Shown here: positions 1 to 11,473 of the stretch, piece by piece
Numbering within the stretch: position 1 is the first letter of the stretch
Layout of the letters: every line of letters starts with the position of its first letter
NCBI GenBank assembly: GCA_947095535.1
Contig: OX352772.1
Span: forward strand, 213,939,620-214,003,619
Origin: Poecilobothrus nobilitatus
Taxonomy: Eukaryota; Arthropoda; Insecta; Diptera; Dolichopodidae
Reading direction: 5' to 3'
DNA length: 64,000 bases
Program-made: the position numbers and the translations under genes
The notes under the pieces: generated by a model
Told to the model about the DNA's origin: nothing
The model's database searches: none
Seen by the model: only the letters and a program-made list of their open reading frames with translations

Positions 1-224
1 TTTAGTGATATTCTCTTTATGTTTGTTTTTAAAAGATCAAGTACGTTTTCAAATTCTTTTAAATCTATAATATGTAAGATTTTAGAATAACTGTCTACTA
101 TAGGTCTTTCTTCCAGTTTTAATACAGAATAACAATGTTCGGTGTATATTGGTGTGATTTCCACCTTCTGAGCTTCATTGATAATTACCCAGAAAGAGGT
201 TAGAAGAATAATCATGCGAATCAT
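1..224 (-). pseudogene. env: Start of errantivirus env-like gene (partial, runs off window)
   Basis: An open frame starts with ATG at 224 and stays open to the window edge (74 codons). The first residues form a hydrophobic segment (MIRMIILLTSFWVII) fitting a signal peptide, followed by a Cys-containing stretch and a Leu/Ile-rich segment. Immediately upstream is a long polypyrimidine run ending in CAG (minus strand, about 226-237), a plausible splice acceptor, which fits the spliced env mRNA of errantiviruses. Its place directly after the pol tail supports env. In this retrovirus group env products are membrane glycoproteins. Too little is present to see a cleavage site or fusion peptide, and whether the rest is intact is unknown. 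Confidence 0.6.
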
Positions 225-264
225 TTCTGAAAAAAAAAATTAATTTGATGTTTATATTTGTGTT

Positions 265-1845
265 TTAACTGCGTTTTATAGTATTTTGTATTTCGTTTGT
301 TACTGGTGTCTTTAGTATAATCGTTTTGTTTTTCAGTCTTTTGTATTTAGTGCTATTTTTTGCTATTTGTCTATTTTTGACAATATTTTGTGTAAGTTCA
401 AAATTATCGTTTCTATTTTTATTAAATTTTTCAATACGTTTTATTTTTTCGCTTTCACATTTGGTTTTCAAATTTTCTATGTCTGTTTTATTATAATTCT
501 TTGTAAGGAAATCAATCGATTTTAGTTTTGTGGTTGAGTGAATAGTATTATATAATAGTTATATAAGTTAATGATGTTGAAACGACGGTTATCGAGTATT
601 TTCGGCATTATGGTCGGCATTCATGACTCTTAATTGTTCATTAAGAGTGCCGTGAAGCCTCTCTATATCGCTGTTACCAGTTTTTGATCCGGCTGTAGTT
701 TGATAAACGTTTTCTTTTAAAAATAGGTCAACTAAATTATGGACTATACACGTATATCCATTAGATATGAGTCTATTCATTTTACCCAAGTATTGAATTC
801 TTTGTTTAATGCAATCTAAAATAGAAATCCAATTACGGTCATTTAATTTATGAATGGTGGCGTACTTTGAACACTTATCTATAGTTGTCAAATATATTTT
901 GTTTCTTTCTGGGTACCATATATCCATGTGTACAATATCGTTAAACTGTTTTGGTACATCAAAAATTTTGAAAGGAATTTTAGCAGGATTTCTATCGTGC
1001 TTTGCTATATTACATACTTCGCCGTTATTTAAAATTTTACTAATTTCGACTAAGAGATTGGGATAATAGTATTTCATTTTTATTTCGTTAAAAACTTAAT
1101 TTATTCCGCGATGGTTGTTGCGTAAATGTTCGTTTTTGATAATCGCAAGTATCTCGTTTCTATCTGTTATATCTGTCAATTTAATGGAAGATTTTAGGAA
1201 TTTTAAATTTTTATTATTAGAGAAATATTTTTGGTAAAGATTTTGGAATTTTAAATATAATTGTGTATTATCGCAAAAAATACACATTAATCCTTTGTCT
1301 ACTATAATTTGTTTCATAATTTTTAGGAGATCGCTATCTCTTGTAACGGAAATAATATTTTGGCATCTTTTATGCACTATTTTTAATTTGATAATTTCCT
1401 TAGTACCCTCCTGCAAATAAATTTGATTTTTATAAAGATTTATGGGCTTCTCAGTAATCAAAATTAAATCAGATGAATCTTCTTGCGTACTATGTATTGT
1501 AGCATCAGTTGACATTACTTCTGCGTTAATAACACTGACAACATCTTTTTGATTTTCAGAATAAAAAAATTCATATTGTTTAGATGCATTCTCATTACTA
1601 TTTTCACTTTTGACGTTTTGCATTCTGGATAGATAATCTGCGACATTATTTTCCCTTCCTTTAACGTATTCCATGTTAAAATCGAACTCATTCAATTTAA
1701 TTTTCCATCTTTGAAGTTTGTTATTAGGTTCCTTTAAACCATTTAACCATACAAGTGGTCGGTGATCTGTCCTAATAGTAAACTTTAGTCCAAAGATGTA
1801 GGGTCGGAATAGTTGAGTGGCCTATACAATCGCTAAGAGCTTTTT
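265..1845 (-). pseudogene. pol: Errantivirus pol: RNase H end, integrase and basic tail
   Basis: The frame 1845-1096 begins in the RNase H region (VKGRENNVADYLSRM, the usual end of the gypsy RNase H/connection) and continues through a variable linker to the integrase zinc-binding region (two His near 1100). After one stop at about 1094 it continues as 1077-589, with a Cys followed by a DRNP motif and the integrase core segment MDIWYPERNKIYLTTID. Near 590-545 the frame shifts, and a Lys/Asn-rich basic tail (471-265) follows, as in 17.6-type pol C-termini. The core is shortened relative to usual gypsy integrases. The protein would have joined cDNA to host DNA; with a stop, a frameshift and deletion this copy is not functional as it stands. 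Confidence 0.75.
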
Positions 1846-1889
1846 CTCAATCGTTGAATATTGGGTGTCGTGTTTCTTAAGAGTTCTTG

Positions 1890-2336
1890 TAGAAAATGCT
1901 ATTTTAGCCCTATCTTTAGGGTCCACTTCGATTTGGTGAAATCCTTTAGCCAAATCGAGTGTAGTAAAATAATTAGCTTTACCCAGTTTTATAGAGCATC
2001 TTCAATATTAGGAATAGGAAACCTGTCTTCTGTTGTGATTTCATTTAATTTTCTGTAATCGATTACAATTCGCCATTTTTGTTTTTCACTGTTATCAATT
2101 TTTTTGGGGACAACCCAAATCGGCGAATTGTATGGAGAAATAGAATGTTTTATTATTTTGTTTCGAAGCATTTCTTCGATTTGGTCTTCTACCTCTTTTT
2201 TATGGATTTCCGGGTAGCGATATAGCTTTGAATACACCGGTATTTCATTTTTTGTTTCTATTGAGTACTTTATTAGATTAGTGAATCATAAGTCATCACC
2301 ATCCTTATAAAATACACTTTTGTTCTTTAAAATAAG
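1890..2336 (-). pseudogene. pol: Errantivirus reverse transcriptase, N-terminal fragment
   Basis: The minus frame 2336-1989 shows the start of a Ty3/gypsy RT: the YRYP segment, then [13 protein letters not shown] and [14 protein letters not shown], which are hallmark fingers/palm motifs. After a frameshift near 1998 the palm segment [13 protein letters not shown], with the first catalytic Asp, can be read. The sequence then passes directly into RNase H-like sequence near 1890, so the YxDD active site, thumb and connection are missing. Protease, normally just upstream, is also gone: the RT frame abuts the gag fragment at about 2337. The remaining fragment cannot encode an active polymerase. 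Confidence 0.8.
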
Positions 2337-2337
2337 T

Positions 2338-2860
2338 TTATAAATGTTCAAGGATAATTTCGTAAGCTTTATCAATTGAATCAGGATTCCTGCTAAAAAT
2401 AACACTACGAGCAGGTTCTGGTATATTGTTTTTGAACGTTTCTAAGGCTATTCGTTTATTACTTACCAGGGTTTCAACCGCCGAACTGTTACTTAGGATT
2501 TGACAGTTATTAAGCCTACATAAGTATTTGGTAATAGTGTTATAATAGTCTTCTATATTTATTTTAACTCTACTATAGCGTATTTTATCTATTAAAATAT
2601 TTGATGTGACCATTATATTTGATGTGAACATTACCATGCCGTCTTAATGTTATTTTTGCTTCGCCTGTTATTTTATCTCTAACGTAACCTAACAGCAAGT
2701 TCTTAGCACAAGCATCAAATAAATTTATAGTTGGAATAAGATTTTCTATCCTTTCAATAAATTCTGGAAGATAGTTGTAATTTTTTCCGTCAAAAAGAGT
2801 TACTTGCCCAATGAAAGTAAGAATTACTTTAATTTTATCTAACGTATTTCCTCCCTTCAT
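2338..2860 (-). pseudogene. gag: Errantivirus gag (capsid region), frameshifted
   Basis: Two overlapping minus-strand frames (2860-2585 and 2637-2338) together make a gag-like region of about 170 codons. The first contains FDGKNYNYLPEFIERIENL and a Cys-containing helix region; the second contains an SSAVETLVSNKR-like segment and ends near IIEHL. This matches the arrangement of 297/17.6 Gag, which forms the particle core around the RNA. It is shorter than a usual errantivirus Gag (about 400 residues) and no CCHC zinc knuckle is visible, consistent with a deletion running from the gag end through protease. The frameshift near 2600 coincides with a small duplication of a GATGTGA-containing stretch. 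Confidence 0.65.
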
Positions 2861-3920
2861 TTCTAAATTTAATTTTAAAACGAACGAACGATAGAGTGTA
2901 AAATAATTTTTTTTTTGATTTGTTTAAATAATTATAACATAAGTAAATAATTATACATAAAGGTTTCAGAGAAAGATTTTTATTTTTTTATTATTAATTC
3001 AATTGCTACGACTAATTTGAATTTGTAATTATGTATTATACTTAGCTATTTTTTTTTTTTTATGTTTTAAAAATTTTTTTTTTTTTTTTTTAAACTAGAT
3101 TAAAATTATTATAGTTATATTAAATTAATTTAAATAATTTATTTTAATTTAAATTTAAATTTTAGTTTGTTTTCAAACAATATTACACAAAATTTGACTT
3201 AATTACTAAAACTATAAAATAATTGTAAAATAAAATTACTAAGCTCACCGATTTAACTGATTTTTCTTTTGATTTTTTTTTTTTTGATGAAAAGCTGGAT
3301 TATCTTGTATCTTGTATTGATTTCTTGTAGAGTTGATTGTTGATTGTTTGTGGTTAAATTCTGTCTTGCAGGTTCGTTTTCTCGTCTAATGTTTCTCTGA
3401 TGGTGAATAATCCAATACTTAATTATATTTTGGAGAGTAATCACTTTTATAAGTTTTTATTTAATCAATTTTATAAGTTTTTTATTTGTTTTAACAATAT
3501 TTATGTAAGAATAATTTTTTTTTTTATTATGGTAGTTTTTTCCTATTGTTTTTTTTTTCAATTTAGTATTGTAATAATTTGTAATTATAACTTTCAATTA
3601 CTAATATAATATTAGTTTATAATGAGGTACTTAATCTATTCTTAATTTAATTTTTTTTTTTTTATTGTTCTAATTTACTTTATTTTAGTTTTATTCTTTT
3701 ATTTGATCTTAAATTTAAATTTTATGATCTTATTAAAACTAATATTTTTTTTTGTATTCCAAATATTTATTATAGTTCTTGTTTTTAATTACAGAAAACC
3801 CAAAAATAGTAATAATTCTTTCTGTAAGTACAGTAAAATTTTGTTTTTTTTTTCGTGTTACACAATCTTTAATGTTACGGTTCGTACAATTAGCTAAATC
3901 TTTTCACTAAACTGTAGTAA
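2861..3920 (-). other. Errantivirus leader / AT-rich non-coding stretch
   Basis: This stretch between the candidate primer-binding site and gag is almost entirely A/T with long T runs (for example around 3050-3100 and 3650-3665). Short open frames here are chance products of low complexity. It would correspond to the untranslated leader of the element. I see no conserved coding sequence. Confidence 0.5.
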
Positions 3921-3935
3921 AAACCGACTGGGCCA
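3921..3935 (-). promoter_or_regulatory. Candidate primer-binding site (tRNA-Ser type)
   Basis: On the minus strand the sequence reads TGGCCCAGTCGGTTT. It differs at one base in the first twelve from the TGGCGCAGTCGG site used by 17.6/297-type errantiviruses (known family feature). It lies upstream of gag in the right orientation, with an AATAAA-containing, LTR-like stretch immediately before it. Confidence 0.5.
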
Positions 3936-4202
3936 ATAATAAACTTCAGCGTTTAGAGTCCTGTTAAAAACTAACTTTATTTGTTCTTGTTGTACTAAGA
4001 TTAGATTTAAATTAATTAAACTAATTAAAACTAACTTTATTTGATCTTCTTCTATTTCTTACATTTTTCATAAACTTAAATCTAAAGCTTAAATTATTGT
4101 TAGTCAGCATTTTTGCTTGTTACAATAATAAAATTATCTATTTATTTGAGACTATGTCGAACTTAACTAGATGTTTTAATTAGGGTGTCAAATGACAGCT
4201 GG
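3936..4202 (-). repeat. Putative 5' LTR of the errantivirus
   Basis: In minus orientation this runs from an AGTTGTTCCCAGCTGTCA start at 4202 to the base before the primer-binding site. It contains two near-identical segments around AATAAAGTTAGTTTT (about 3970-3985 and 4030-4045) that could carry the polyadenylation signal. The second LTR is outside the window, so the boundaries are inferred only. Confidence 0.35.
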
Positions 4203-6751
4203 GAACAACTATATTTCGAGTTCCCACGTTATATTATAAGCTGAATATAACAATATATATTTTTTTACTTAAAGTGACATGTGATTCATGCCGTTTATTA
4301 ATTATAACCTTCTAGAAAATTGCTTAAGATTATGTTTTAATAAGAAACACCTTATAATTTATAATAAATTGTTTTTTGTTAAATTTCAATATTTTTAATT
4401 ATTTTTTGCAATTGTAATAAAGAGACAATGTATGAAATAACTATTTAGATTTTAAAATGGTTTATAATTTTTTTAAACTTATTAATTAGGTTAATGATTT
4501 TAAACTATATTCATTATTTCATATCAAATAAATAAAATTAAAATGTTCATGACGTAAAATCAAATTGATATAAGTGTTCGAAATATTAGGTGTTAACTGT
4601 ACTTATGCTTTTATGTTAATTTCATAAAATTATTTTAAAATATATTACACTGGAACTTTAGGTTACTTCTCAAATCCTTTCAATGTTATCGCAGATTACA
4701 AAAAATTATAGTGTACATACCTTTAATCTTTCCTATTATAGTGTTTTTACGTCAATTAGTTACTTGTTGATTTAACATCTCCAGAACCGTGTATTAAACA
4801 ATTTCAAACATCCGGTATTCAATACATTATATACTCGATGTTATAGTGTTTGTTGATGACCAACTAACTATTATATGATGTAAGCGATGTTTCTTGTCGA
4901 ACCAATATTACTCCTTTGTTTCATTAGGATCTCCACAAATATATATAATTGTCCATTTAAAAACAGCTACATATATGCCTTTTCAAACAAATATCCGGCT
5001 CGAAGGACCATAAAATTCTTAACAAATTTGTTTAACAATCTATAATTATAATTTAGTAGTTTTCAGCCACACACTACGTATTATGAATTCCGTTTCAAGC
5101 TTTGAACATCAGTAACTACATATTTTTTACGATTTTTCTACTATAAAACCTATACATAACATATTAATAATAAAACAAACAACACATTTCATATTTACAT
5201 TACAGTAGCATGGTACCTACGATAGTCGATAGTTAGTAGTAACAAAACGTACACAACAGAATAACAAAAAAAAACACAAAATTATAAGAGACATTCTCAC
5301 TTACTCTCTTGAAAATTGTGTATTTTTTTTTCCTCTCGAGTCGACTCAACCTCAACGGCTCAAGTATTGTTTGGCTATATGTAAGAAATGTAGTATGTAC
5401 TTTAACCGATTCATACCTTTGAAGGTATATCTAGCTCGCTGATTTCGAGGTGTTACAAACGGAGGAGTAATTTTATTATACCCGATCCTATCGTACGGGT
5501 ATAAAAATTTAAAAATTGAGAGAAATCATCATTTATCACAATATGTATTGAAATTTTAAATAATGATGAATGATATTGATCTGATATTAATAATCAATAT
5601 GTATCTAAGTATGTGCAAGCGGGCAGAGTTTCTTTAAAATTCAAATATATAATAATTGTTTTGGTTTTGTACTTTTCTATTAAATTGTTGCATTTATGTG
5701 TGAATGTTTGTATATTATTTGAAACGATTATAGAAAACTTTTCTAATTGTATTCTTTTTTGAATTCAATTTCTTCTCATATAAGTACTTAAATTTTAGTA
5801 TACAGCAGTTCTTACAACCAAAATTATATTTGAGTAATTTTTTATTTTTAAATATTTTGTACCTATGTCAATTTTATACAGGGTTACCGTTTGTACAAAT
5901 GTGGTAATATTTGTACGATCTTCTCGCCCTCTGTACCACGTACAATCTTAATCAAGGATTGTACACCAAATATACGGTCTTTTCAGATTTTAAATTTTTT
6001 ACATTAGGGCAAGGTAAAACGAACAACGGCAATAGTGTTACAGACAACGTGGTCTATAAGAAAAATTAACTGATTTTGCTCCAAACTTTGTTTGTGCATT
6101 TTACGAATGTTTTACGGATACCTATTCTGTTTTCGCCACGTACCTTTAGAACATTTATTTTGAACTCGATAAATAAATAGACATAATAATCCTCACTCAC
6201 AATACAAAGTATTCTAAATATACGTACACCAACTAAAGGCTCTTTATACAATTTAATTCTGTTTTGGCGTTATTTTAAAAATAATTTCAGTTAGTGTTTT
6301 GACGAATTTGGTTTTGCTTTCTGATTTTTTACGGATTGTACTTTTTCCATAAATTCTATTTTTCTAAACTGCAACTGTCTATTATATGAATTGGGATTCA
6401 ACATAGAATTTGACTACATATTAACAGGGGCCCCTAGTTGTATATATAAGCCAAATTATATTGCATTATTTAAGTAATAATTATTATAACTTTATTCAAT
6501 ATTTTAGTTTTAAATTTTAATATCTCACAAAATTATATTAATTTACAACTTGTATTTTTTCCAAACAAAATAAGTAATTCAACCAAATCTCATGATGTTA
6601 AAAAACAAAAAAAAACCGCAAGATCAAAACGATAAAAAAATGTGATGTACTCAAATAGTACATCATGTTACATATATAGTGAGTACATAAATAGCTAGTG
6701 AGACAATTAGATCATGTCAATCATTAAGAGATAATTACAGTTAAAAACAAA
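4203..6751. other. Gene-free AT-rich interval
   Basis: No coherent coding frame or RNA gene is visible. It holds scattered inverted and direct AT-rich motifs and one short dispersed repeat (5404-5511). A minus-strand open frame at 6066-6251 has no recognisable family features and is probably chance. Confidence 0.6.
5404..5511 (+). repeat. Dispersed repeat C, copy 1
   Basis: About 108 bp run from ATTCATACCTTTGAAGG to a terminal TATCGTACGGGTATAAA. A second copy at 10222-10332 matches with only scattered differences. The ending (TGTTACAAACGGAGGAG, ATACCCGATCC, CGTACGGGTATA) has the small self-complementary ATACCC/GGGTAT end typical of a repeat group widespread in flies. Confidence 0.65.
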
Positions 6752-6753
6752 TA

Positions 6754-8076
6754 GGGTGTTCAAAATTGCGGTATCATTTTGATTTTGCCGCCATTTTTTT
6801 CTACCTGGAATTTTTATACGAGGTTTCTTTAGGTATATTTTAAATACATTCCGGTTAGTTAATATGGAACGTTACACGAAGGAACAACGTGTTTTTGTTA
6901 TAACAACATTTTTTGAAAATGGTAAAAGTTTTCAAGATGTAATTAGGAAAATTCGAACAAAATTTGGTAGAGAAAATGCTCCAACAAATCGTGCCATCAA
7001 GCTGATGGTTGATAAATTTCTAGAAACTGGATCTGTTCTTGATAACAGAGGCAACATTTATCGAAGTAGTGGCCGTTCAACAGAGAATGTAGCAGCTGTG
7101 AGCAGAAGTGTTGAAGAAGATCCAAAAACTTCCATTCGTCATCGTTCGCAGCAATTAAACATCAAACCATCCACATTATTCAACATTTTGCATCGTGATC
7201 TCCATTTAAAGGCTTATAAGATCGAGCTGACGCAAGAATTAAAACCAACTGACCATGTATTACGTCGGCAATTCGTTTCTTGGGCAATCGAAGAACAAGA
7301 AGAAATTGAGAATTTTTTTAACAAAAAAATCTTCACCGACGAAGCTTATTTCCAGCTCAATGGCTACGTCAATAAACAAAATTGCCGCATTTGGCGTGAA
7401 AGGAATCCAAGGTTTATCTTACAGCAACCACTACATCCACAAAAAGTTACAGTTTGGTGTGGTTTGTGGTCAGGAGGAATCATCGGACCATATTTTTTTG
7501 AAAACGCAAATGGAAATGCTATTACGGTCAATGGAAATCGCTACAGGGAGATGATCCGAAGCTTTTTGTGGCGGGAAATTGATGATTTGGACGTAGAGAA
7601 AATGTGGTTTCAACAGGACGGTTCCACTTGCTACACAGCAAGAGAACCAATGGATCTTTTGAAGGAAAAGTTCGAAGATCGCATAATTTTTTGTAGAGGA
7701 GGAGTGATGTGGCCACCAAGATCGTGCGATTTGACACCGTTGGATTTTTTTTGTGGGGTTTTGTGAAATCAAAAGTGTACAGCAATAATCCCACAACAAT
7801 TCAAGAGCTTAAAAACAACATTATCGAGCAAATTTCAACCATTGAGAACAGCTTATTGAACAACGTATTGACGTTATTGATTCAACGTTATTGATTCAGA
7901 ATTTTGGTAAAAGATTGGAAGCCTGCCGAAGTAGTAGAGGGGGCCACTTGGCCGACATAATTTTTCATTATTAACCGGAACCTATTTGTAATAAATTAAA
8001 ATAAAAATATATTTAATATTTCAAAAAAAAGTCTTTTTTTATTAAAATGAAAATGATACCTCAATTTTGAACACCG
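6754..8076 (+). mobile_element. Mariner-like transposon, 1.32 kb, TIRs and TA duplication
   Basis: The two ends are inverted repeats: GGGTGTTCAAAATTGCGGTA at 6754 and, on the other strand, CGGTGTTCAAAATTGAGGTA ending at 8076. The match extends about 35 bp with few mismatches. A TA dinucleotide flanks each end (6752-6753 and 8077-8078), as expected for Tc1/mariner insertion. The length of 1323 bp is normal for a full-length mariner, and the interior carries one transposase gene. Confidence 0.9.
6864..7894 (+). pseudogene. Mariner-family transposase, probably DD41D group, one frameshift
   Basis: The main frame (6864-7766, 300 codons) starts at an ATG just inside the left TIR. It has an N-terminal helix-turn-helix pair (KEQRVFVITTFFENGKSFQD, then a second helix set around SIRHRSQQLNIKPSTLFNIL), followed by catalytic motifs IFTDEAYFQL (first Asp), WFQQDG (second Asp) and SCDLTPLDFF (third Asp). 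By my count 41 residues separate the second and third Asp, the DD41D spacing. A one-base change in a T run near 7750 shifts frame; the tail (LWGFVKSKVYSN and onward) continues in the next frame to 7894. A 13-bp direct duplication (CGTTATTGATTCA, about 7870-7895) damages the C-terminus. The enzyme would cut and paste the element; this copy cannot make full-length protein. Confidence 0.85.
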
Positions 8077-8269
8077 TATATTAATGTAGAAGAAAACAAA
8101 ATGTGATTTATCAAATGCAATACACTGAGCAAAATTAAAATGTGTACAAATAATTAATGTTATATCTCTACAAAAATATAAATGTAAAAATACAAAAAAT
8201 AGATTAATTAAATTTTTTTCAAAAATATAAAAAGAAACATGAATTTAATTTATTGTGATTAATTCCGAA

Positions 8270-9693
8270 CAACGTTAATGTTGTGTCAATATTATGCAAT
8301 GTTATATTTAATATTAAGTTACATTGCATTGAGATTATGTTAATGTTAATGTAAATGATAACCCATTATCCGCATTTATATACTAATTATTATAATAACT
8401 TTTCGTTTTATTTAATTTTATATTCTTAATTATTTTTAATTAAATGTACAATTGAGTTAATATTAAGAAATGCAGAATTGGTATTAAGTAATTTCATAAT
8501 TATCATTTATTTCATAATTAATGTTATTAATTAATTTCATAATTATGTTTATGATAGTATTCATAACATAAATAAATTATTCAATAAATTTCAAAATTAA
8601 AGATAAAGAATGAGTATAAATCTTAAGATTATACAAATTGTGTTATTTATTAAAACATACCTAACTGGCGCAGTTGAAATAAAATTAAATAATTAATTTT
8701 TAATCCCGCCTTCCACTATTAACCAACCGCCGCCCACCCTACGAGGTTATATAAATCATTATAATAAATAAGTAATAAATTTAACCGATAATTTAATAAG
8801 TTAACAAGAGACATTTATTTTAAAGACATTTTTTTTAAATAAAACAAAGAATAGTAGAATCTAAAAAATAGTAGTAGGTAGTGAAACTGAGACAAACAAA
8901 CAAACAAATATATAAACAAACACACTCTCTGCTTTATATATTAGATTTAATTTCATTAATTAATTTATATTAACGCAAAAATAAAAGTTAATAATTTTTA
9001 TTTCATAAAACTAACAAAATACTGCTGACAATGCCGGGTATTCTTACTAGTAAGGGAAAATTAAAATAAACAACAAGTTTACATAAGCTTAACTTCTAAT
9101 GGACGTGGACCGAAAAGTTGATGCTGAGTTCTTTTTTCGTTTATTTTAAAAACTTAATTTTTGATGTTTTTTTTATATTAACATAATTTTATAATAACAT
9201 CAATAGTATTAAAGGATTGTTTTTGTTTTTCTACTCATATGAACGTATGTTCAAGATTATTATAAATTTGTCATTACGTTTGTGACACCTTAAAGGAGCC
9301 GACCTAGACATAGATTTAGTGGTATGGCTCGGCTCAGAATCGAGCTCCGAGTCGAATCTATGTCTAAACGATAACACAAAAAATTAAGGAGCTAGGAGGC
9401 TGAAATATTATTGTTGTGCTTGTGCAATAGGTTCGGGTAGCTCCCCTACAACTTTTCTTTTTAAATAAAAGAAACTCAATGTCTATTGAAGCTAGATATC
9501 CGAAATTCTGTGAAAAGATGTCGGGTTGTATACTAAAAACTTCTGTAAAATTTGGTTGTGCTAGAGCAGCAGGTTCAGGTAGCTTGCACATCTTAGAAGT
9601 TAATGAAGCTAGGCATATTAATTTTTACAAAAGTTGATGAAGTGTTAGGATCTAACTCCTATAAAATTTGGTTGTGCTGGTGTAATTCCAATT
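8270..9693 (+). repeat. Dispersed repeat A, uninterrupted copy
   Basis: About 1.4 kb recurs, in pieces, at 46619-48828 and 55575-56007. Shared blocks in the same order include ATGATAACCCATTATCCGCA (near 8355), ACTGGCGCAGTT (8662), AATCCCGCCTTCCACT (8702), a CAAACAAACAAA stretch, CGAAAAGTTGATGCTGAGTT, and the downstream CTATTGAAGCTAGATATC and AAATTTGGTTGTGCTAGAGC blocks. The last part contains internally repeated copies of an AAATTTGGTTGTGCTGGTG-type unit. No protein is encoded. Its class is unknown; an LTR/primer-site origin for the left half is possible because TGGCGCAGTT resembles an errantivirus primer-binding site. Confidence 0.75.
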
Positions 9694-9895
9694 TTACAGG
9701 ATGAATTTACGGTCTTAAAGTTGCGGTCAATAATTACGGTCAATATGGTTAAATTTGAGTTTCGCATAACGGTAAATTAAGACACCGTATGCCATATGTA
9801 TATATTTATTGTATATATATTTTTAAAGCTAATAAAATCAGTAATCGTTTGATGTTTTCAAATTGAAGATATACCTTATACAATTTGTGTTATAA
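9694..9895. other. Non-coding stretch between repeats
   Basis: AT-rich, with no gene visible. It includes a GTTTCGCATAACGGTAAATT motif that also occurs inside repeat B copies (for example near 38939), so it may be an older, decayed repeat B segment. Confidence 0.4.
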
Positions 9896-10335
9896 TAATT
9901 TAAATATAGACCTATTACGAGGTTTGGGGAGCTGTAGCTCCGTAACGGGTGGGACTACGAAAAAAAGTTGTTAAGAATAAAATTAAGATTTTTATGATAT
10001 CTATCAGCAGTTAAAATTGCATGGCTCTATCTCAAAAAAAAATATGGAGATCTTAAAGTTAATTCTTCGAGAGCTACCCGAAGTTGTGGACGTATCTCAA
10101 CCAAAAAAAATAGGGAATCTACAAATTGATGTAAGAATATTTTGTGTTAATTGCAAGACTCTAGCTTTCTTATCTTGCTGACGGACAGACGGACGGACAA
10201 AGCTTGATCGACTAAGAATTTAATTCTGATCCTATTCATACCTTTGAAAGCATATCTAACTGGCTTATTTCCAAGTGTTACAAATGGAGGAGCAATTTTA
10301 ATATACCCGATCCTTATCGTACGGGTACAAAGATA
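9896..10335 (+). repeat. Diverged repeat B segment followed by repeat C copy 2
   Basis: The block GGAGCTGTAGCTCCGTAACG, then GGGACTAC and AAAGTTGTT, matches repeat B (compare 36523 and 39584) with clear divergence. It leads into GACGGACAGACGGACGGACA and then repeat C (10222-10332), ending at the CGTACGGGTA tail. Repeats B and C therefore share a GGAC-rich module and may be related families. Confidence 0.55.
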
Positions 10336-11473
10336 TTTCCAAAAACTCTTTACTTTTGTGTATATTGTTTTTATTATTCTATAAAAAGTTTCCAAACAAT
10401 TTTGTAATATCTAATAATAATTAAATAAACTTAGTATTAAGTAAATTAAGAATAATGTGTTTAAGTTTTAACTACATATCATTTTCGGCAGTTATTTAAA
10501 AACCGAAATAATTTGCTCTCATACGACTATCATCATGTCATCAGCAGTAATGCATTACTAAACATGAGGTGTATCTATATAAGATGTATGTGTATATAGT
10601 TGTTTCTATGAGATGTATCTATATAAGATGTATGTGTATATAAAAAATAAAATTAAAATATGTATAATGTACATATATTTAAAAGTATAAAGCATAAACA
10701 CAATCAAATTTTCAAATCAATTGATCAAATCCTTTAAGCGCGACAACAAAAAAATAAAAAAACTTAACTTGTCCCGAAACGAGTTAATAACGAAACCAAA
10801 CCAAATTAGTAATCTTCGAACCGGCTGTTTTTACTTGAATCTGAGACAAACAAATAAAAAAAAATCAGGCGCTTCCAGCACAGGATTGACCGCTATTATA
10901 CGAAAAGTATAATGCCAAAATTCATAGATTTTTTACATAATAATTTATATCAAAGCAAAACAACTTCTAATAATTTAACAATATTTTTTTTATTCATTAA
11001 CAATAATAAGCAATGAATTAATCGTAAAAATACATATATGTACATTCATTCATACATCCGTACATCTGTATGTATGTACATGTTTTTTTTTAATTCAAAA
11101 ATATTACACATTAAAACTGTGAACAAATACAAAACAACATAATATGTAACATTAATATTGATTCTGCTAACAAAAATTTACAGTGTGAATTTTGCAAAAG
11201 AATAATATGCATAGATATTATATAAATTTTAAAAGATATAAAAAAAAAAGCAAAAAAAATTTGTTCATATAAATTCATATAGTGTGTTATATGTAAGAAA
11301 TTTGGACTGAAAAAATTAAATAAAATTTAAAGTTAGTCGGATCAAAAAATGTTCTATGGCAAAGTTGTTGCGCTTTACTTGTATAATAATTTTTTTTTAA
11401 TAATTTTTCTTATAATATTTTTCTGTTACGAAATATTCGTAAAAAACTTAAAAATGATCCTAGTAAACTACTA
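10336..11473. other. Gene-free AT-rich interval
   Basis: No gene is recognisable. A 33-bp unit containing GTATCTATATAAGATGTATG is directly repeated at 10567-10599 and 10610-10641, and ACATAC/TGTATG-type microsatellite sequence lies at 11030-11085. A basic, Lys/Asn-rich open frame at 10721-10912 has no identifiable domain. Confidence 0.5.

Larger units (their letters stand above)
1..4202 (-). mobile_element. Errantivirus-like Ty3/gypsy endogenous retrovirus, 5' part, internally deleted
   Basis: Reading the minus strand from about 4202 down to 1 gives, in order, a candidate LTR, a tRNA-type primer-binding site, a long AT-rich leader, gag, part of reverse transcriptase, RNase H/integrase and the beginning of env. 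This is the order of insect errantiviruses of the 17.6/297 kind. The 3' end (rest of env and 3' LTR) lies outside the window. Protease, the end of gag and most of the RT palm are missing through two deletions, and frameshifts and a stop break what remains, so this copy is a relic. The family assignment rests on motifs recognised by eye; the outer LTR edge near 4202 is inferred. Confidence 0.8.

Noticed and set aside
7470..7799. Minus-strand open frames overlapping the mariner
   Set aside because: Antisense shadows of the transposase gene; no independent domain.
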